Shown: positions 1-10,239 of the stretch, piece after piece | How the letters are laid out: the number at the start of each line of letters is the position of its first letter | Position numbering within the stretch: the stretch's first letter is position 1 | NCBI GenBank assembly: GCA_028713995.1 | Contig: JAQTNF010000036.1 | Coordinates: 1 to 39,689 of the forward strand | DNA from: Deltaproteobacteria bacterium | Lineage (GTDB): Bacteria; Myxococcota_A; Polyangia; JAAYKL01 | Reading direction: 5' to 3' | DNA length: 39,689 nucleotides | Made by a program: the position numbers and the translations under genes | The notes under the pieces: generated by a model | Databases searched by the model: none | Told to the model about the DNA's origin: nothing | Seen by the model: only the letters and a program-made list of their open reading frames with translations

Positions 1-1942
1 CCTTGGAGCAGATGTCGAGCCGCGAGAGCATGTCGGTGAGCAGCCGGCCCTGATCCTCGGGCCGCGGCACCACGGGCAGGTCCTCTAAAGGCGCGTGCCA
101 TCTGGCCCGGAGCTTCATCTGCGGGACGCCGTCGTGCAGGAAGCCCATGTCGATGAGGGCCACGGGACGCCCGTCGTAGAGCACCTCGAAAGCCGGGCCG
201 GCGGTGAACTCGCCCAGATCGGTGGTCTCCACGCCCATCTCGGCCGCCAGCGCCGCGAACGCCGCGATCTTCTCGGGCGCCACGGCCGCGGTCATGCGTT
301 CCTGCGCCTCGGACAGCAGGATCTCCCAGGGGTTCAAGCCCTCGTACTTGAGCGGCGCCCGCTTAAGGTCGATGCGCGCCCCGCCCGGATCGCGCGCCAT
401 CTCGCCCACGGACGAGGACAGCCCGCCCGCGCCGTTGTCGGTCAGGCATGTCATGAGGTCCATGTCACGCGCGCGCAAGAGGAAGTCGATCGTGCGCTTC
501 TGCGTGATGGGATCGCCGATCTGCACGGCCGTGGCCGGGGAGCCCTCGTGCAACTCCTCGGACGAGAACGTGGCGCCGTGGATGCCGTCCTTTCCGATGC
601 GGCCGCCGATCATCACGACCCGGTCGCCGGGACGCGCCGCCTTCGCGTGCCCGGGCCTGCCGTTCACCGTGGCCGGCATCACGCCGCCCGTGCCGCAGAA
701 GACGAGCGGTTTGCCGAGGAAGCGCTCCTCGAACACCAGGGAGCCGTTGACCGTGGGGATTCCGCTCTTGTTGCCGCCGTGCTCCACGCCCTCGCGCACG
801 CCCTCGAGCACGCGCTTGGGGTGCAGGAGGCGCGGCGGGATCTCGCCCTCGCGGAAGGGCGAGGCCAGGCAGAACACGTCCGTGTTGCAGAAGAGACGCG
901 AGCCCTGGCCCGTGCCGAGCGGATCGCGGTTGACGCCCACGATCCCGGTCAGCGCGCCGCCGTAAGGGTCGAGCGCCGAGGGCGAGTTGTGCGTCTCCAC
1001 CTTGAAGACCAGGCTCCACTCGTCGTCGAGCTTCCACACCCCGGCGTTGTCCACGAACACGGACAGGCAGAAGTCGCGCTCGCCCAGCGACGCGCGCACG
1101 GCCTCGGTGGCGCCGCGGATGAAGGTCTTGAAGAGCGAGTCGATCGTGAGCTTGCGCCCTTCCTCCTCGTACATGATGCGCGCGTTGAAGATCTTGTGGC
1201 AACAGTGCTCGGACCACGTCTGGGCCAGCACCTCGAGCTCCACGTCGGTCGGGCTCGCGGGCAGGGAGGCCGCGGCCCGCCGCTCGCGAACGGCCGCGTC
1301 GCGGAAGTGGTCGCGGATGGCGGTCATCTCCTCGAGGCTGAGCGCGAGCGTGCGCTCTCGGCTCAGGCGGGAGAGCTCCTTGGGCCCGATCTCCAGATCG
1401 ACGGTCCGCACCTCGGCGCGCGCACCGGACACCACGCGTGGCACCTCGGCGCGCATCCCGCCTTCGGCCTCGAACGCGGCCCGGTCCGCGGTCCTGTGCC
1501 GGTTGATGAGGGGGTTGCCGAGCAACTCGGTCGCGATCCTCTCCACCTCGAACCGGACGAGCTCGCCCGAGAGCAGGTACTGCCGCGAGGTGTAGACCGT
1601 CGCGCCTTGGGGCAGCGCGTCGCCGAGCACGAGCCGGGCCGCCTCGGTGGCCGTGCGCCCCACGTTGTCGGTCACGCCGGGCCGGTACCCGACCTCCACC
1701 ACCCAATCGAAGCCGCGCGCGAGCGGGCGGTCCACGGCCCACTCCTGGATGATCGGATCCGCGATGGCGGCCGCCAGCCGGGAAAGCGGCTCGGAGCCGA
1801 GCTCCGCGTCGACCGTGTAGACGTCTACGGTGCGCACGCGGCTCACGCCGAGGCCCAGATCCTCCGCGATCCGGGCCGCCATACGCGCTCCGAGGGCGTC
1901 GCGGTGGCCGCGTCGGAGCGCGACCTCGATGCGGTGGGCCAT
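1..1942 (-). CDS. purL: Phosphoribosylformylglycinamidine synthase, PurS-PurL fusion type (3' end off window)
   Basis: Purine biosynthesis enzyme converting FGAR to FGAM with ATP and ammonia. The reading frame is open from the ATG at 1942, preceded by a GGAGG-type site, to the left edge, so about 647 codons are visible and the C-terminus is missing. About residue 240 reads WSEHCCHK, the PurL active-site His motif. It is followed by KVETHNSPSALDPYGGA and GGNKSGIPTVNGS, both PurL hallmarks of the nucleotide and FGAR site. The first roughly 150 residues look like PurS: RIEVALRRG, an alpha-beta stretch, then VRTVDVYTVDAELG. I therefore infer a fused PurSL of the kind found in some deltaproteobacteria rather than a stand-alone PurL. 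Glutaminase PurQ is not in view. The PC4-like gene lies 87 bp upstream on the same strand. Confidence 0.9.
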   Translation of the reverse strand, partial: MAHRIEVALRRGHRDALGARMAARIAEDLGLGVSRVRTVDVYTVDAELGSEPLSRLAAAIADPIIQEWAVDRPLARGFDWVVEVGYRPGVTDNVGRTATEAARLVLGDALPQGATVYTSRQYLLSGELVRFEVERIATELLGNPLINRHRTADRAAFEAEGGMRAEVPRVVSGARAEVRTVDLEIGPKELSRLSRERTLALSLEEMTAIRDHFRDAAVRERRAAASLPASPTDVELEVLAQTWSEHCCHKIFNARIMYEEEGRKLTIDSLFKTFIRGATEAVRASLGERDFCLSVFVDNAGVWKLDDEWSLVFKVETHNSPSALDPYGGALTGIVGVNRDPLGTGQGSRLFCNTDVFCLASPFREGEIPPRLLHPKRVLEGVREGVEHGGNKSGIPTVNGSLVFEERFLGKPLVFCGTGGVMPATVNGRPGHAKAARPGDRVVMIGGRIGKDGIHGATFSSEELHEGSPATAVQIGDPITQKRTIDFLLRARDMDLMTCLTDNGAGGLSSSVGEMARDPGGARIDLKRAPLKYEGLNPWEILLSEAQERMTAAVAPEKIAAFAALAAEMGVETTDLGEFTAGPAFEVLYDGRPVALIDMGFLHDGVPQMKLRARWHAPLEDLPVVPRPEDQGRLLTDMLSRLDICSK

Positions 1943-2029
1943 CTTGCTCCTCCTCGTCTGGGCAGGCCATACCATACGGGCGGTTCGCCGCAAAAGGCGA
2001 AAAAAAAGGACGGTTCGTAAGGCGGGAGA

Positions 2030-2269
2030 CTAGTGTTCCTGCTCGCTGGCCTTGAGCTCCTTCTCCAGGGCGTCCACCGCCTGCCGGAGCTCAGGCATGA
2101 AGTCCGTCGCCAGGGAAATCCCCTTGCGCGTGGGCTTCCACTCGCCCTGATCGTCCATATAGTAGATGCGGACGTCAATGTACCTCCGCCCCTTGAACTC
2201 CTTGATTCCGGCCCTGACTTCCTCGGTGGGGTTGCGCTTGAAACTGGCGACGACCTTGTCCTCGGCCAT
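2030..2269 (-). CDS. PC4/p15-like transcriptional coactivator, ssDNA-binding protein
   Basis: A 79-residue protein matching the bacterial PC4 (p15 coactivator) domain. The central pattern EVRAGIKEFKGRRYIDVRIYY, then GEWKPTRKGISLATDFMPEL, is the curved beta-sheet plus C-terminal helix of this fold. Family members bind single-stranded DNA as dimers, and their bacterial roles in transcription or recombination are poorly defined. The ATG at 2269 has GGGAGGATGAC directly upstream. The gene lies upstream of the purL-type gene on the same strand with an 87-bp gap, so co-transcription is possible. It diverges from the patatin gene across an AT-rich 125-bp region. Family assignment is fairly secure; physiological role is unknown. 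Confidence 0.8.
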   Translation of the reverse strand: MAEDKVVASFKRNPTEEVRAGIKEFKGRRYIDVRIYYMDDQGEWKPTRKGISLATDFMPELRQAVDALEKELKASEQEH

Positions 2270-2394
2270 GTCATCCTCCCGCTGTGTTTTTGCCCAATGT
2301 CAGCTTGTCATCACTACCATGAACGTTAATGAATTCAAATATCGAATTTGATACATATGACTTTAAAACATGAGAGAAACGGAGGCCGCGAGGC
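2270..2394. promoter_or_regulatory. AT-rich divergent promoter region
   Basis: This 125-bp spacer between the divergent PC4-like and patatin genes is far richer in A+T than its surroundings, especially 2320-2370. On the minus strand TTGAAT, 16 bp and TAGTGAT form a weak sigma-70-like arrangement for the PC4-like gene. No convincing -35/-10 pair is visible for the + strand gene, although its GGAGG-like ribosome site lies at about 2380. Both promoters are inferred. Confidence 0.35.
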
Positions 2395-3966
2395 ATGAGC
2401 TCGGGAGATCAGGGAGCGCAGGACGGAAAGAGAAGGCCGCTCCCGGGCGCGAAGGCGCACCTCATCCTGCTCGTGGTGGACGCGCAGATCCTCGCATCCC
2501 GCGAGGCCGAGCTCCGGGATCTGGCCGACGTCGAGGACGGGCCCGCGGCAGAGCCCGGACATGGCATCCCGGTCAGCCTGCCCTCTGGCGCGCGGGCCTC
2601 GGTGCTCCTGTACGGGGAGCCTGCCGAGGCCGTGGCCGCCATCCGCGAGCGCCCGGTGGACGCCATCCTGCTCGACAACCGCGGCAAGGACGCGAGCACG
2701 GCCTTCTCGGAGACCGTGGCCGGCCGCATCCTGCCCGAGCTCCTGGCCGGCGCGGTCCCCGGCCGGGCTCCGGCGCGGCGCTCGATCCTGGTCGTGCTCC
2801 CGGACTCGCCTTCCACGCCCCATCACGCGTACGCCGTGGGAACCTTGCACATGGGCGGCGTCATCGTGAGCCCGCCGAGCCTGGCCTTCGCCCTGGAAGC
2901 CGCGTGCCGGGCGGCCGCGCCCACGGGCAAGGGCAAGGTGGCCCTGTGCCTGGCCGGAGGCGGCATCGAGGGCATGTTCTACGAGCTGGGCGTCCTGCGC
3001 GCGCTCGACTCGCGCCTGCGTGACCGCAACCTGGCCGACTTCGACATCTTCACCGGCATCTCGGCCGGCGCCGTGCTGGCGAGCTTCCTGGCCAACGGCG
3101 TCCGCCCCGCGGAGATCGCGGACGCGCTGCGCGGCAAACCGAGCCGCGTCTCGCCCATCTCGCGCGGCATGCTCTTCGAGCCCAACCTGGCCGAGATCGC
3201 CGGGCGCGCGGCCGGCGCCGCGGGCGATCTTCTGCGCGGGCGCTGGATCTCGAGGCCCATCGACTCCGCGCTCAAGGTCACGCCAACGGCCATCTTCTCC
3301 GGCGACAAGCTGCGCCGCCACCTCGAAAACGAGTTCGCCAAACCGGGCCTGACCGACGATTTCGCGCGGCTCAGGCGCGAGCTGTACATCGGCGCCACCG
3401 ACCAGGATACGCTCACCCACGTGACCTTCGGGGAGCAGCCCCTGCGCGACGTGCCCATCTCGCACGCGGTGCGGGCCTCGGCGGCCATGACGCCATACTA
3501 CGCGCCCGAGAAGATCAACGGGCGCTACTATGTGGACGGCATCTTCACGCGCACGCTCAACCTGGACGTGGCCGTGGATCATGGGGCGTGCCTCATCATC
3601 TGCGTCGATCCCCTCACGCCCGTGCAGGCCGCCGAACCGGGTTACGTGAGCAGCCGCGGCGGCTTCTTCAACACCGTGCAGTCGGTCAAGTCCATGATCC
3701 GCACGCGCTTTTCCGAGGTCATCAGCCGTGCCGACGAGGTCTACCCGGACGCGGCGGTCTATCTGTTCTCGCCGACCCCGCGCGACATGGAGCAGATGTC
3801 CGGCACCCTCATGCGCTTCTTCTACAGGACCGAAACCGAGGAGATGGGGTTCGCATCGGCCTGCCAGCGCATCGACCAGGACCACGCCTGGCTGGCGGCC
3901 GATCTCGCGCGCTTCGGTTTCGAGCTGAAGGGACCTGCGAGCCCTACTTGCCCAGCAGGGCCATGA
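2395..3966 (+). CDS. Patatin-like phospholipase with receiver-like N-terminal domain
   Basis: A 523-residue patatin-family serine hydrolase, expected to cleave acyl esters of phospholipids. The catalytic core begins near residue 180: glycine-rich oxyanion loop AGGGIEG (187-193), nucleophile elbow GISAGA (Ser223), and the dyad aspartate in VDGIF (Asp381, in place of the usual DGG). The first 170 residues resemble a response-regulator receiver: LILLVVDAQ, then VDAILLDNRG with Asp94 at the phospho-acceptor position. There is no signal peptide or membrane segment, so a cytosolic enzyme is likely. ATG 2395 follows AACGGAGGCCG. Its last 23 bp overlap the convergent gene at 3944. The substrate cannot be told from sequence. 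The receiver-like assignment is my inference. Confidence 0.85.
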   Translation: MSSGDQGAQDGKRRPLPGAKAHLILLVVDAQILASREAELRDLADVEDGPAAEPGHGIPVSLPSGARASVLLYGEPAEAVAAIRERPVDAILLDNRGKDASTAFSETVAGRILPELLAGAVPGRAPARRSILVVLPDSPSTPHHAYAVGTLHMGGVIVSPPSLAFALEAACRAAAPTGKGKVALCLAGGGIEGMFYELGVLRALDSRLRDRNLADFDIFTGISAGAVLASFLANGVRPAEIADALRGKPSRVSPISRGMLFEPNLAEIAGRAAGAAGDLLRGRWISRPIDSALKVTPTAIFSGDKLRRHLENEFAKPGLTDDFARLRRELYIGATDQDTLTHVTFGEQPLRDVPISHAVRASAAMTPYYAPEKINGRYYVDGIFTRTLNLDVAVDHGACLIICVDPLTPVQAAEPGYVSSRGGFFNTVQSVKSMIRTRFSEVISRADEVYPDAAVYLFSPTPRDMEQMSGTLMRFFYRTETEEMGFASACQRIDQDHAWLAADLARFGFELKGPASPTCPAGP

Positions 3967-4489
3967 TGCGGCGGCGCACTTCCTTGCCGTCCGTGACGGG
4001 CACGAACTCGCCCGCGCCGGCGCCGAGAGCCTTTTCCTCGAGCGCGGGACCGCCCGCGTAAGCCAGCACCACCAAGGAGTCCTTGTCGGCCGCCAACTTT
4101 TCGACCATGTGCAGAGCCTCGGCGCCGCCATCGATGTTGATGGCGACCAGGCTCGGCCGTTCCTTGCCGATCGCGAGCAGCGCGTCGATGTGATCGCCGT
4201 ACGCCTCCACCTCGAAGTCGCGAGCGAGCGCGCGCTTGAGGCCGCGCAGGGTGCCGTCCTCGGAATCGACCACGATCACGCGCTGCTTGTTGGGGGCGAA
4301 GCCGTCCGGCACGGGGTATCCGTACCGCGCCAGAAAATCCAGGATGTCCTGCCGCCTGAATCTCAGGTGCCGCCCCGGAGTCCGAAACGACTTGATCTCT
4401 CCGCGGTTGACCCAGTTGTGGATGGTCTTGAGGTCGGTGGAGCAGATCTTCGCGACTTGCGGAGCAGTGAAGAGATCATCTGCGTGCAT
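3944..4489 (-). CDS. Helix-turn-helix (MerR/excisionase-like) regulator with degenerate receiver domain
   Basis: A 181-residue protein in two parts. Residues 6-58 (LFTAPQVAKICSTDLKTIHN, then a wing with TPGRHLRF and RRQDILDFL) form a MerR/excisionase-like winged helix that should bind DNA. Residues 70-180 have receiver topology (RVIVVDSEDGTLRGLKRAL), but the expected phospho-acceptor is Asn119 in LVAINIDGG, and the usual Lys-Pro near the end is absent. Phosphorylation is therefore unlikely. I chose ATG 4489 because it has CACGGAGAACATC just upstream; an in-frame GTG at 4576 would add 29 residues but lacks a site. It is convergent with the patatin gene (23-bp overlap), so antisense interference is possible. 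Confidence 0.75.
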   Translation of the reverse strand: MHADDLFTAPQVAKICSTDLKTIHNWVNRGEIKSFRTPGRHLRFRRQDILDFLARYGYPVPDGFAPNKQRVIVVDSEDGTLRGLKRALARDFEVEAYGDHIDALLAIGKERPSLVAINIDGGAEALHMVEKLAADKDSLVVLAYAGGPALEEKALGAGAGEFVPVTDGKEVRRRIMALLGK

Positions 4490-4834
4490 GATGTTCTCCG
4501 TGGGGTGCGAGCGGGGGCTGGTCCGGAAGGGCAGGGCCTTCACGTCCTTGCTTTCGATCGTTTTTCGCTCGTTCACGGGCCACTACTTACGCGGGAAGGT
4601 TGCAGGCGTCAAGCCTCTCCCGATCCCGACATCTTCTTGACTTTTCGCGGACTCCGCGTTGCGCAAGAACGCCTCGGGGGCGTGGTGCGACGGACTTTAC
4701 AGCCGGGGTCGAAGCCGATAGCTTTGCGTCTCGAAGAGCAGATCCTTTTCGCCCGCCGCGCGTCTCGAATGGTATCCGGTGCCCCCGAAGGGGGCGCGTC
4801 GAACCGCAGCGGAAGAGGAGGCAAAGGAGCCCGC

Positions 4835-5434
4835 TTGAGCTGCGCGACGCCATCGGACGAGGAATTGATGGGCATGTTTGAGGCCGGGGACGCGGGCGCT
4901 TTCGAGAAGCTCTTTTCCCGCTACAAGGCTCCGATCTTCTCCTTCCTCCTGCGCCAATGCGGCAGCAGGGACACGGCGGGGGATCTGATGCAGGACGTCT
5001 TCATGCGGGTGATCAAGGGCGCCGCGGCGTTCGAGCGCAAGTCCAAGTTCTCCACGTGGATCTACGCCATCGCGCGCAATCTGGCCGTGGACACGGCGCG
5101 CAAGGCGCGGCACCGGGCGCACCCCTCGCTCGATCAGGAGACGCGCGAGGACGGGCCGACGCTCGGCGAGCGCCAGGCGGGCAAGGGACCGGCGCCGGAC
5201 AGGAGCGCCACGGCGAGCCGCATGAGGGAGCACCTCGTCGCGGCCATCGAGCGCCTGCCCGAGGAGCAGCGCGAGGTCTTCCTGCTGCGCGAGTACCACG
5301 GCCTGTCGTTCCAGGAGATCGCCGAGGTGGTGGAGGCCAAGGTGGGCACCGTGAAGAGCCGCATGAGGTACGCGCTCGAGGCCATGAGGATCGAGCTCGC
5401 CGAGTACGCCGACTACGCGAGGACGCTGTCATGA
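4835..5434 (+). CDS. ECF-family RNA polymerase sigma factor
   Basis: About 199 residues with both sigma regions. Region 2 (DEELMGMFEAGDAGAFEKLF, then GDLMQDVFMRVIKGAAAFE and STWIYAIARNLAVD) recognises the -10 element. Region 4 (LPEEQREVFLLREYHGLSF, then EIAEVVEAKVGTVKSRMRYA) recognises the -35. The proposed TTG start at 4835 has AAAGGAGCCCGC ahead of it. An in-frame ATG at 4769 would add 22 low-complexity residues without a ribosome site. A 6-bp-stem hairpin lies at 4781-4795 in the leader. The stop overlaps the ATG of the anti-sigma gene by 4 bp, so the two proteins are translationally coupled. Start choice is the main uncertainty. Confidence 0.88.
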   Translation: MSCATPSDEELMGMFEAGDAGAFEKLFSRYKAPIFSFLLRQCGSRDTAGDLMQDVFMRVIKGAAAFERKSKFSTWIYAIARNLAVDTARKARHRAHPSLDQETREDGPTLGERQAGKGPAPDRSATASRMREHLVAAIERLPEEQREVFLLREYHGLSFQEIAEVVEAKVGTVKSRMRYALEAMRIELAEYADYARTLS

Positions 5435-6591
5435 GCGACGCCTGCCGAGAGTTCGACTCCCTGCTCCTCGATCTCGCTTATGGCGAACTCGACGACGGGA
5501 CCCGCACACGGCTCGAGGCCCACGCCGCGTCGTGCGCCGCCTGCGCCGCCGCCCTCGATGCGATCGTGCTCACGAGGAAATTGTCCGCGCAGATCGAGAC
5601 GCCGGCCCCTCCGGACGCGTTCGACGCCGCCATCCTCGAGGCCGCTCGCCTCGCCACCGCGTCGCACGCCGGGGCACACGGACAGGCCGAGCCCGTTCGA
5701 GTCGCACGGCGCCCGGTCGTGCAGGGGACCTCGCTCGGGGAACGCCTGCGGGCGCTCTTCCTGCGGCCGGCGCTCGTCACGGCGTGCGTGGCGGCGGTGG
5801 TCCTCGGCGTGTCGGTTTTCGTCATGCGCAACACGGCGTCGCCCTCGGGGTCATCCGGGCGACGGGAGTCGCAGTCGCCGTTCCTCGGCCCGGCGCTTCC
5901 GCTCGGCGCGGCTCCGGCCGTCGAGTCGAAAACCGCCGCGCGCGAGGAGGGCGCGCGGATCGAGAATGCACCGGCGGCGTCGGCAACCGCGTTGTCCCCC
6001 AGGGGCAAGCAGGGTGGGGCACGACCGGCCTCGGCCGGACCGGCCAAGGCCGCGGATGGCTTCGTGCAGGCCGAGGACAAGAAAGACCTCGAACAAGACG
6101 CGGACAAGCGCGCCGCTCTCGGCGCGGATCGCGCCCGGAAGACCGAAGCGCCGCGGGAGGAAGCGAGAGGGGCAGGGGCCGCACCCGCGCTCGGCGATCT
6201 GGCGGGCAACGTGGGCGCTGGCGAGACGAGCTACCGGGACGGCATGGCGGCCTATGCACGCGGCGACTGCGCGTCCGCCACCGAGGCCTTAAGGCGCGTG
6301 CTCGGCCCCGCGAGCGGGGCTCCGGACCGCGTGCCGTCCGCGCTGCACCACATGGGACGCTGCGAGAAGCGCCAGGGACGCTGCGCCGAGGCCCTGCCCT
6401 ACTACGACGAGCTGCTGGGCAGATACCCCTCCTACCCGGCTCGCGCGGAGGCCCTCGTCGAGGCCTCGGCCTGCGAGCGGCGACTCGGGCACCTCAACCG
6501 CGCAAAGGCGCGCCTCGACGAGCTTTCGGCCGAGCCCGGCGGCGCAGCCAAGGCCAAGAAGGCCGCCGCGGATCCTTCTTTCGCCGAGTAG
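5431..6591 (+). CDS. Zinc-finger anti-sigma factor with TPR-containing C-terminal domain
   Basis: A 386-residue single-pass membrane protein. The N-terminus has the zf-HC2 (ZAS) signature HAASCAAC (His31, Cys35, Cys38) that binds the cognate sigma factor. A membrane helix follows at about 113-132. Then comes a long Ala/Arg/Glu-rich low-complexity linker (about 135-265) and a C-terminal domain with TPR-like helices (YRDGMAAYARGDCASATEAL, LHHMGRCEKRQGRCAEALPY). The last domain is probably periplasmic and may sense or scaffold something. It overlaps the ECF sigma gene by 4 bp, the usual arrangement for a sigma/anti-sigma pair. It ends 23 bp from the convergent rhomboid gene. Confidence 0.82.
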   Translation: MSDACREFDSLLLDLAYGELDDGTRTRLEAHAASCAACAAALDAIVLTRKLSAQIETPAPPDAFDAAILEAARLATASHAGAHGQAEPVRVARRPVVQGTSLGERLRALFLRPALVTACVAAVVLGVSVFVMRNTASPSGSSGRRESQSPFLGPALPLGAAPAVESKTAAREEGARIENAPAASATALSPRGKQGGARPASAGPAKAADGFVQAEDKKDLEQDADKRAALGADRARKTEAPREEARGAGAAPALGDLAGNVGAGETSYRDGMAAYARGDCASATEALRRVLGPASGAPDRVPSALHHMGRCEKRQGRCAEALPYYDELLGRYPSYPARAEALVEASACERRLGHLNRAKARLDELSAEPGGAAKAKKAAADPSFAE

Positions 6592-6614
6592 CGACGTCGC
6601 GGGGACTTGATCCC

Positions 6615-7328
6615 TCAGTGCACCCAGCCGCCTGGAGGCTCGTCGCGGCGCGCGCCCTCGAGCACCTTGAGCTTGCGGCGCAGCCACCAGTAACGCAGGC
6701 GCGAGGCGAGCTTGCGCGGCCGCCAGAAGCCGGTCACGAGCAGGGCGCCCACGGCCATGCCTCCGAGGTGCGCCGCGTGGCTCACGCCCGAGGCGGCCAT
6801 GAGGAAGTCGACCACCGCGTAGCCGATGGGGATGAGCACGAAGTGCTTCCCCTTCATGGGGAAGATGCCGAAGAAGTAGATGATGCGGTTGGGAAACGCC
6901 ACGGCCCACGCCACCACGAGCCCGTAGATGGCGCCCGACGCGCCCAGCACCGGCGTGCCCGGCGCGAACGCGAGCCCCGTGAGGAACACCACGAGCCCGG
7001 CGCCCGCGCCGCAGATGACGTAGAAGCGCACAAACGCCCGCGTGCCCCACGACTGCTCGAGCGTGCCGCCGAACATCCACAGGAAGAGCATGTTGAACAG
7101 GATGTGTGAGAAGTCCGAGGGCGAGTGCAGCCACATGTACGTGAACGGCTGCCACAGCTCGAGCCCGGGCCACACGAGCGCCGGCGTGACGGCCAGGTGC
7201 TCGACGAGCGTCGCCACCCCGAACCAGCGCACGGTCACGATCTCGACGAGCCACACCGCCGCGTTGGCGATCAGGATCGCCTTGACCGCGGGCGTGAGGG
7301 GCCATCCGGCAAATGACGCGCGCTGCAT
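6615..7328 (-). CDS. Rhomboid-family intramembrane serine protease
   Basis: A 237-residue polytopic membrane protein with the rhomboid catalytic features. These are nucleophile Ser131 in GASGAIYG, catalytic His187 in SHAAHLGG, and the His-Asn oxyanion pair in SHILFNMLFLW (His75, Asn79). The WQPFTYMWLH stretch is typical of the L1 loop and second helix. About six hydrophobic segments are visible, followed by a basic C-terminal tail (RPRKLASRLRYWWLRRK). ATG 7328 follows GGGGAGGCC. It lies 70 bp downstream of the beta-propeller lipoprotein gene on the same strand. Rhomboids cleave single-pass membrane proteins within the bilayer; the substrate here is unknown. Confidence 0.9.
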   Translation of the reverse strand: MQRASFAGWPLTPAVKAILIANAAVWLVEIVTVRWFGVATLVEHLAVTPALVWPGLELWQPFTYMWLHSPSDFSHILFNMLFLWMFGGTLEQSWGTRAFVRFYVICGAGAGLVVFLTGLAFAPGTPVLGASGAIYGLVVAWAVAFPNRIIYFFGIFPMKGKHFVLIPIGYAVVDFLMAASGVSHAAHLGGMAVGALLVTGFWRPRKLASRLRYWWLRRKLKVLEGARRDEPPGGWVH

Positions 7329-7398
7329 GGCCTCCCCATACCGCCCCTGGCGCTGTTGCGCAACGCGGGCCGCGATCCCGAGGGCCCGTTGCTTTGGC

Positions 7399-8880
7399 TC
7401 ACAGCTTCGTCTTTAAAACGACGATGTCGCCGCTGCCTTGATAGGCGTGGAGCGGGCTCTCGCCGTGCGGGCCGTTCCAAGAAGACCAAGACTCTCCTGC
7501 CACGTAGACGCTTCCTTTCCCGTCGACGGCGATCGAGATGCCATTGTCCTGATTGTCGGATCCGTAGAGCGCATGCCTTTTGTAGGAACCGTTTGAGTCC
7601 AGCTTGAGGACCATGATGTCCCAATATCCAGAAAAGGCATTGAGCGGGCTTTCTCCGTTCGGGCCAGCCCAAGAAATCTTTGAATCGCCTGTCACGTAGA
7701 GATCCCCGCTTCCGTCAAGGGCAAGCGAGCTGCCGCTGTCAGAGCCCGATCCGTAGAACGTGTGCCATTCATAGGCGCCGCTCGAGCTCAGCTTGAGGAT
7801 GTAGACGTCCATAGTTCCCGAGGCATCGGAAAAAACGTGGAGCGGGCTTTCTCCGCCCGGGCCGTTCCAGGAGGCGTTGGAGAACCCTGTCACATAGAGG
7901 TTCTTCTTTCCGTCGACGGCAATCGATTGGACGTTCTCCTCCATGTCGGATCCATAAAACGCATGCCACTGATAGGCTCCGCTCGAGGACAGCTTGAGAA
8001 CAAAGATGTCCATGTTTTCGGAAATGGCGTGGAGCGGGTTTTCTCCGGCCGGGCCATTCCAGGAAAGCCAGGACTCACCGGTCACGTAGAGATCTCCGCT
8101 CTGGTCAACGGCAATCGAATTGCCGTAGTCGCCAGCCTCGGATCCGAAAAACGTATGCCACTGATACGCACCATTCGAATCTAGCTTGAGAACGAGTATG
8201 TCGATGAGCCCAGAGAAGGCGTGGAGCGGACTCTGGCCGCTCGGGCCTGTCCAGGACACTGCAGAGAAGCCTGTCAGGTAAAGGTCTCCTCTTCCGTCGA
8301 TGGCAAGCGAGTCACAGAGGTTGTTGTCGCCGGTTTCGAAGAATGCGTGCCACTTGTACGCACCGCTCGAAGACAGCTTGAGAACGAAAATGTCGAAGTA
8401 TCCCGAGGAGTCGGAAAAGATGTTGAGCGGGCTTTCCCCGCTCGGACCGTTCCAGGAGGCTTCGGAGTAGCCCTTTACGTAGAGGTTCCCGTTGCCGTCG
8501 ACTGCAAGAGAGAGGCCGGAGTCATCGCCGACGGACCCATAGAACGTGTGCCACTCGTAGGTGCCGCTCGAGGACAGCTTGAGAATGAAGATGTCGTTGC
8601 CTCCGGAAAACGGGTGGAGCGGGCCTTCTCCGCTCGGGCCGTTCCAGGAGGCGTTGGAGTACCCTGTCACGTAGAGGTTTCCGCTCTGGTCAACCGCAAG
8701 CGACTTGCTGGAGTCATAGCCGGAAGATCCATAGAACGTGTGCCACCATTCCCCGTCGCTATCGGTATCGCCGTCTGAATCGCTGCCGGTGTCCGAGCCC
8801 GTGCCTGCGTCGTCCTTGCCGGACGAGCTGCCCGAGCACGCGGGCAGGAGCGCGATCAGGAAAAAGAGCGCGTGTCGCAT
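7399..8880 (-). CDS. Lipoprotein with seven SBBP-type beta-propeller repeats
   Basis: About 493 residues from ATG 8880, which has GGAGGGACATCC upstream. The signal peptide ends in a lipobox (LLPAC, Cys15), followed by an Asp/Gly/Ser/Thr linker. The rest is seven repeats of about 62-68 residues, each running from (E/K/Q)WH(T/A)F(Y/F)GS through LA(V/I)DxxG(N/D)LYV(T/K)G and SWNGPxGESPL to D(I/V)(F/M)VLKL(S/D)S(S/N)G. This matches SBBP (seven-bladed beta-propeller) repeats. One repeat per blade would close one propeller. The encoding DNA is itself a tandem repeat of about 190-205 bp. I expect a surface or periplasmic lipoprotein; ligand unknown. An upstream in-frame start at 8958 would place the signal peptide internally and was not used. 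Confidence 0.87.
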   Translation of the reverse strand: MRHALFFLIALLPACSGSSSGKDDAGTGSDTGSDSDGDTDSDGEWWHTFYGSSGYDSSKSLAVDQSGNLYVTGYSNASWNGPSGEGPLHPFSGGNDIFILKLSSSGTYEWHTFYGSVGDDSGLSLAVDGNGNLYVKGYSEASWNGPSGESPLNIFSDSSGYFDIFVLKLSSSGAYKWHAFFETGDNNLCDSLAIDGRGDLYLTGFSAVSWTGPSGQSPLHAFSGLIDILVLKLDSNGAYQWHTFFGSEAGDYGNSIAVDQSGDLYVTGESWLSWNGPAGENPLHAISENMDIFVLKLSSSGAYQWHAFYGSDMEENVQSIAVDGKKNLYVTGFSNASWNGPGGESPLHVFSDASGTMDVYILKLSSSGAYEWHTFYGSGSDSGSSLALDGSGDLYVTGDSKISWAGPNGESPLNAFSGYWDIMVLKLDSNGSYKRHALYGSDNQDNGISIAVDGKGSVYVAGESWSSWNGPHGESPLHAYQGSGDIVVLKTKL

Positions 8881-8988
8881 GGATGTCCCTCCGTTCGCGA
8901 AACCGATTCTAACACAGAGCGTCGCGATGACGGTCGCTCCGGTGGACGTGTTGTTCAACCCTCCTGGCCTGTGCTACCAATGTCCCGC

Positions 8989-10227
<1,239 letters not shown>

Positions 10228-10239
10228 CCGGGAGGACCC

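Noticed and set aside
1984-2008. Hairpin TTCGCC...GGCGAA followed by an A run, as a terminator
   Set aside because: On the minus strand the T run comes before the stem, and on the + strand the stem is followed by A, so neither direction gives an intrinsic terminator.
95-2020. Long + strand open frame opposite the purL-type gene, and a second minus frame at 465-1970
   Set aside because: Both are shadows caused by high GC. The minus frame from 1942 carries clear PurL motifs; the others are Arg/His/Ala-rich without domains.
4490-4576. GTG start at 4576 for the helix-turn-helix regulator
   Set aside because: No ribosome site. ATG 4489 has GGAG at good spacing and begins directly before the DNA-binding domain.
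7762-8778. Two + strand open frames opposite the beta-propeller gene, with repeated peptide patterns
   Set aside because: Their repeats are the reverse complement of the propeller repeats. The minus frame has signal peptide, lipobox and blade motifs.
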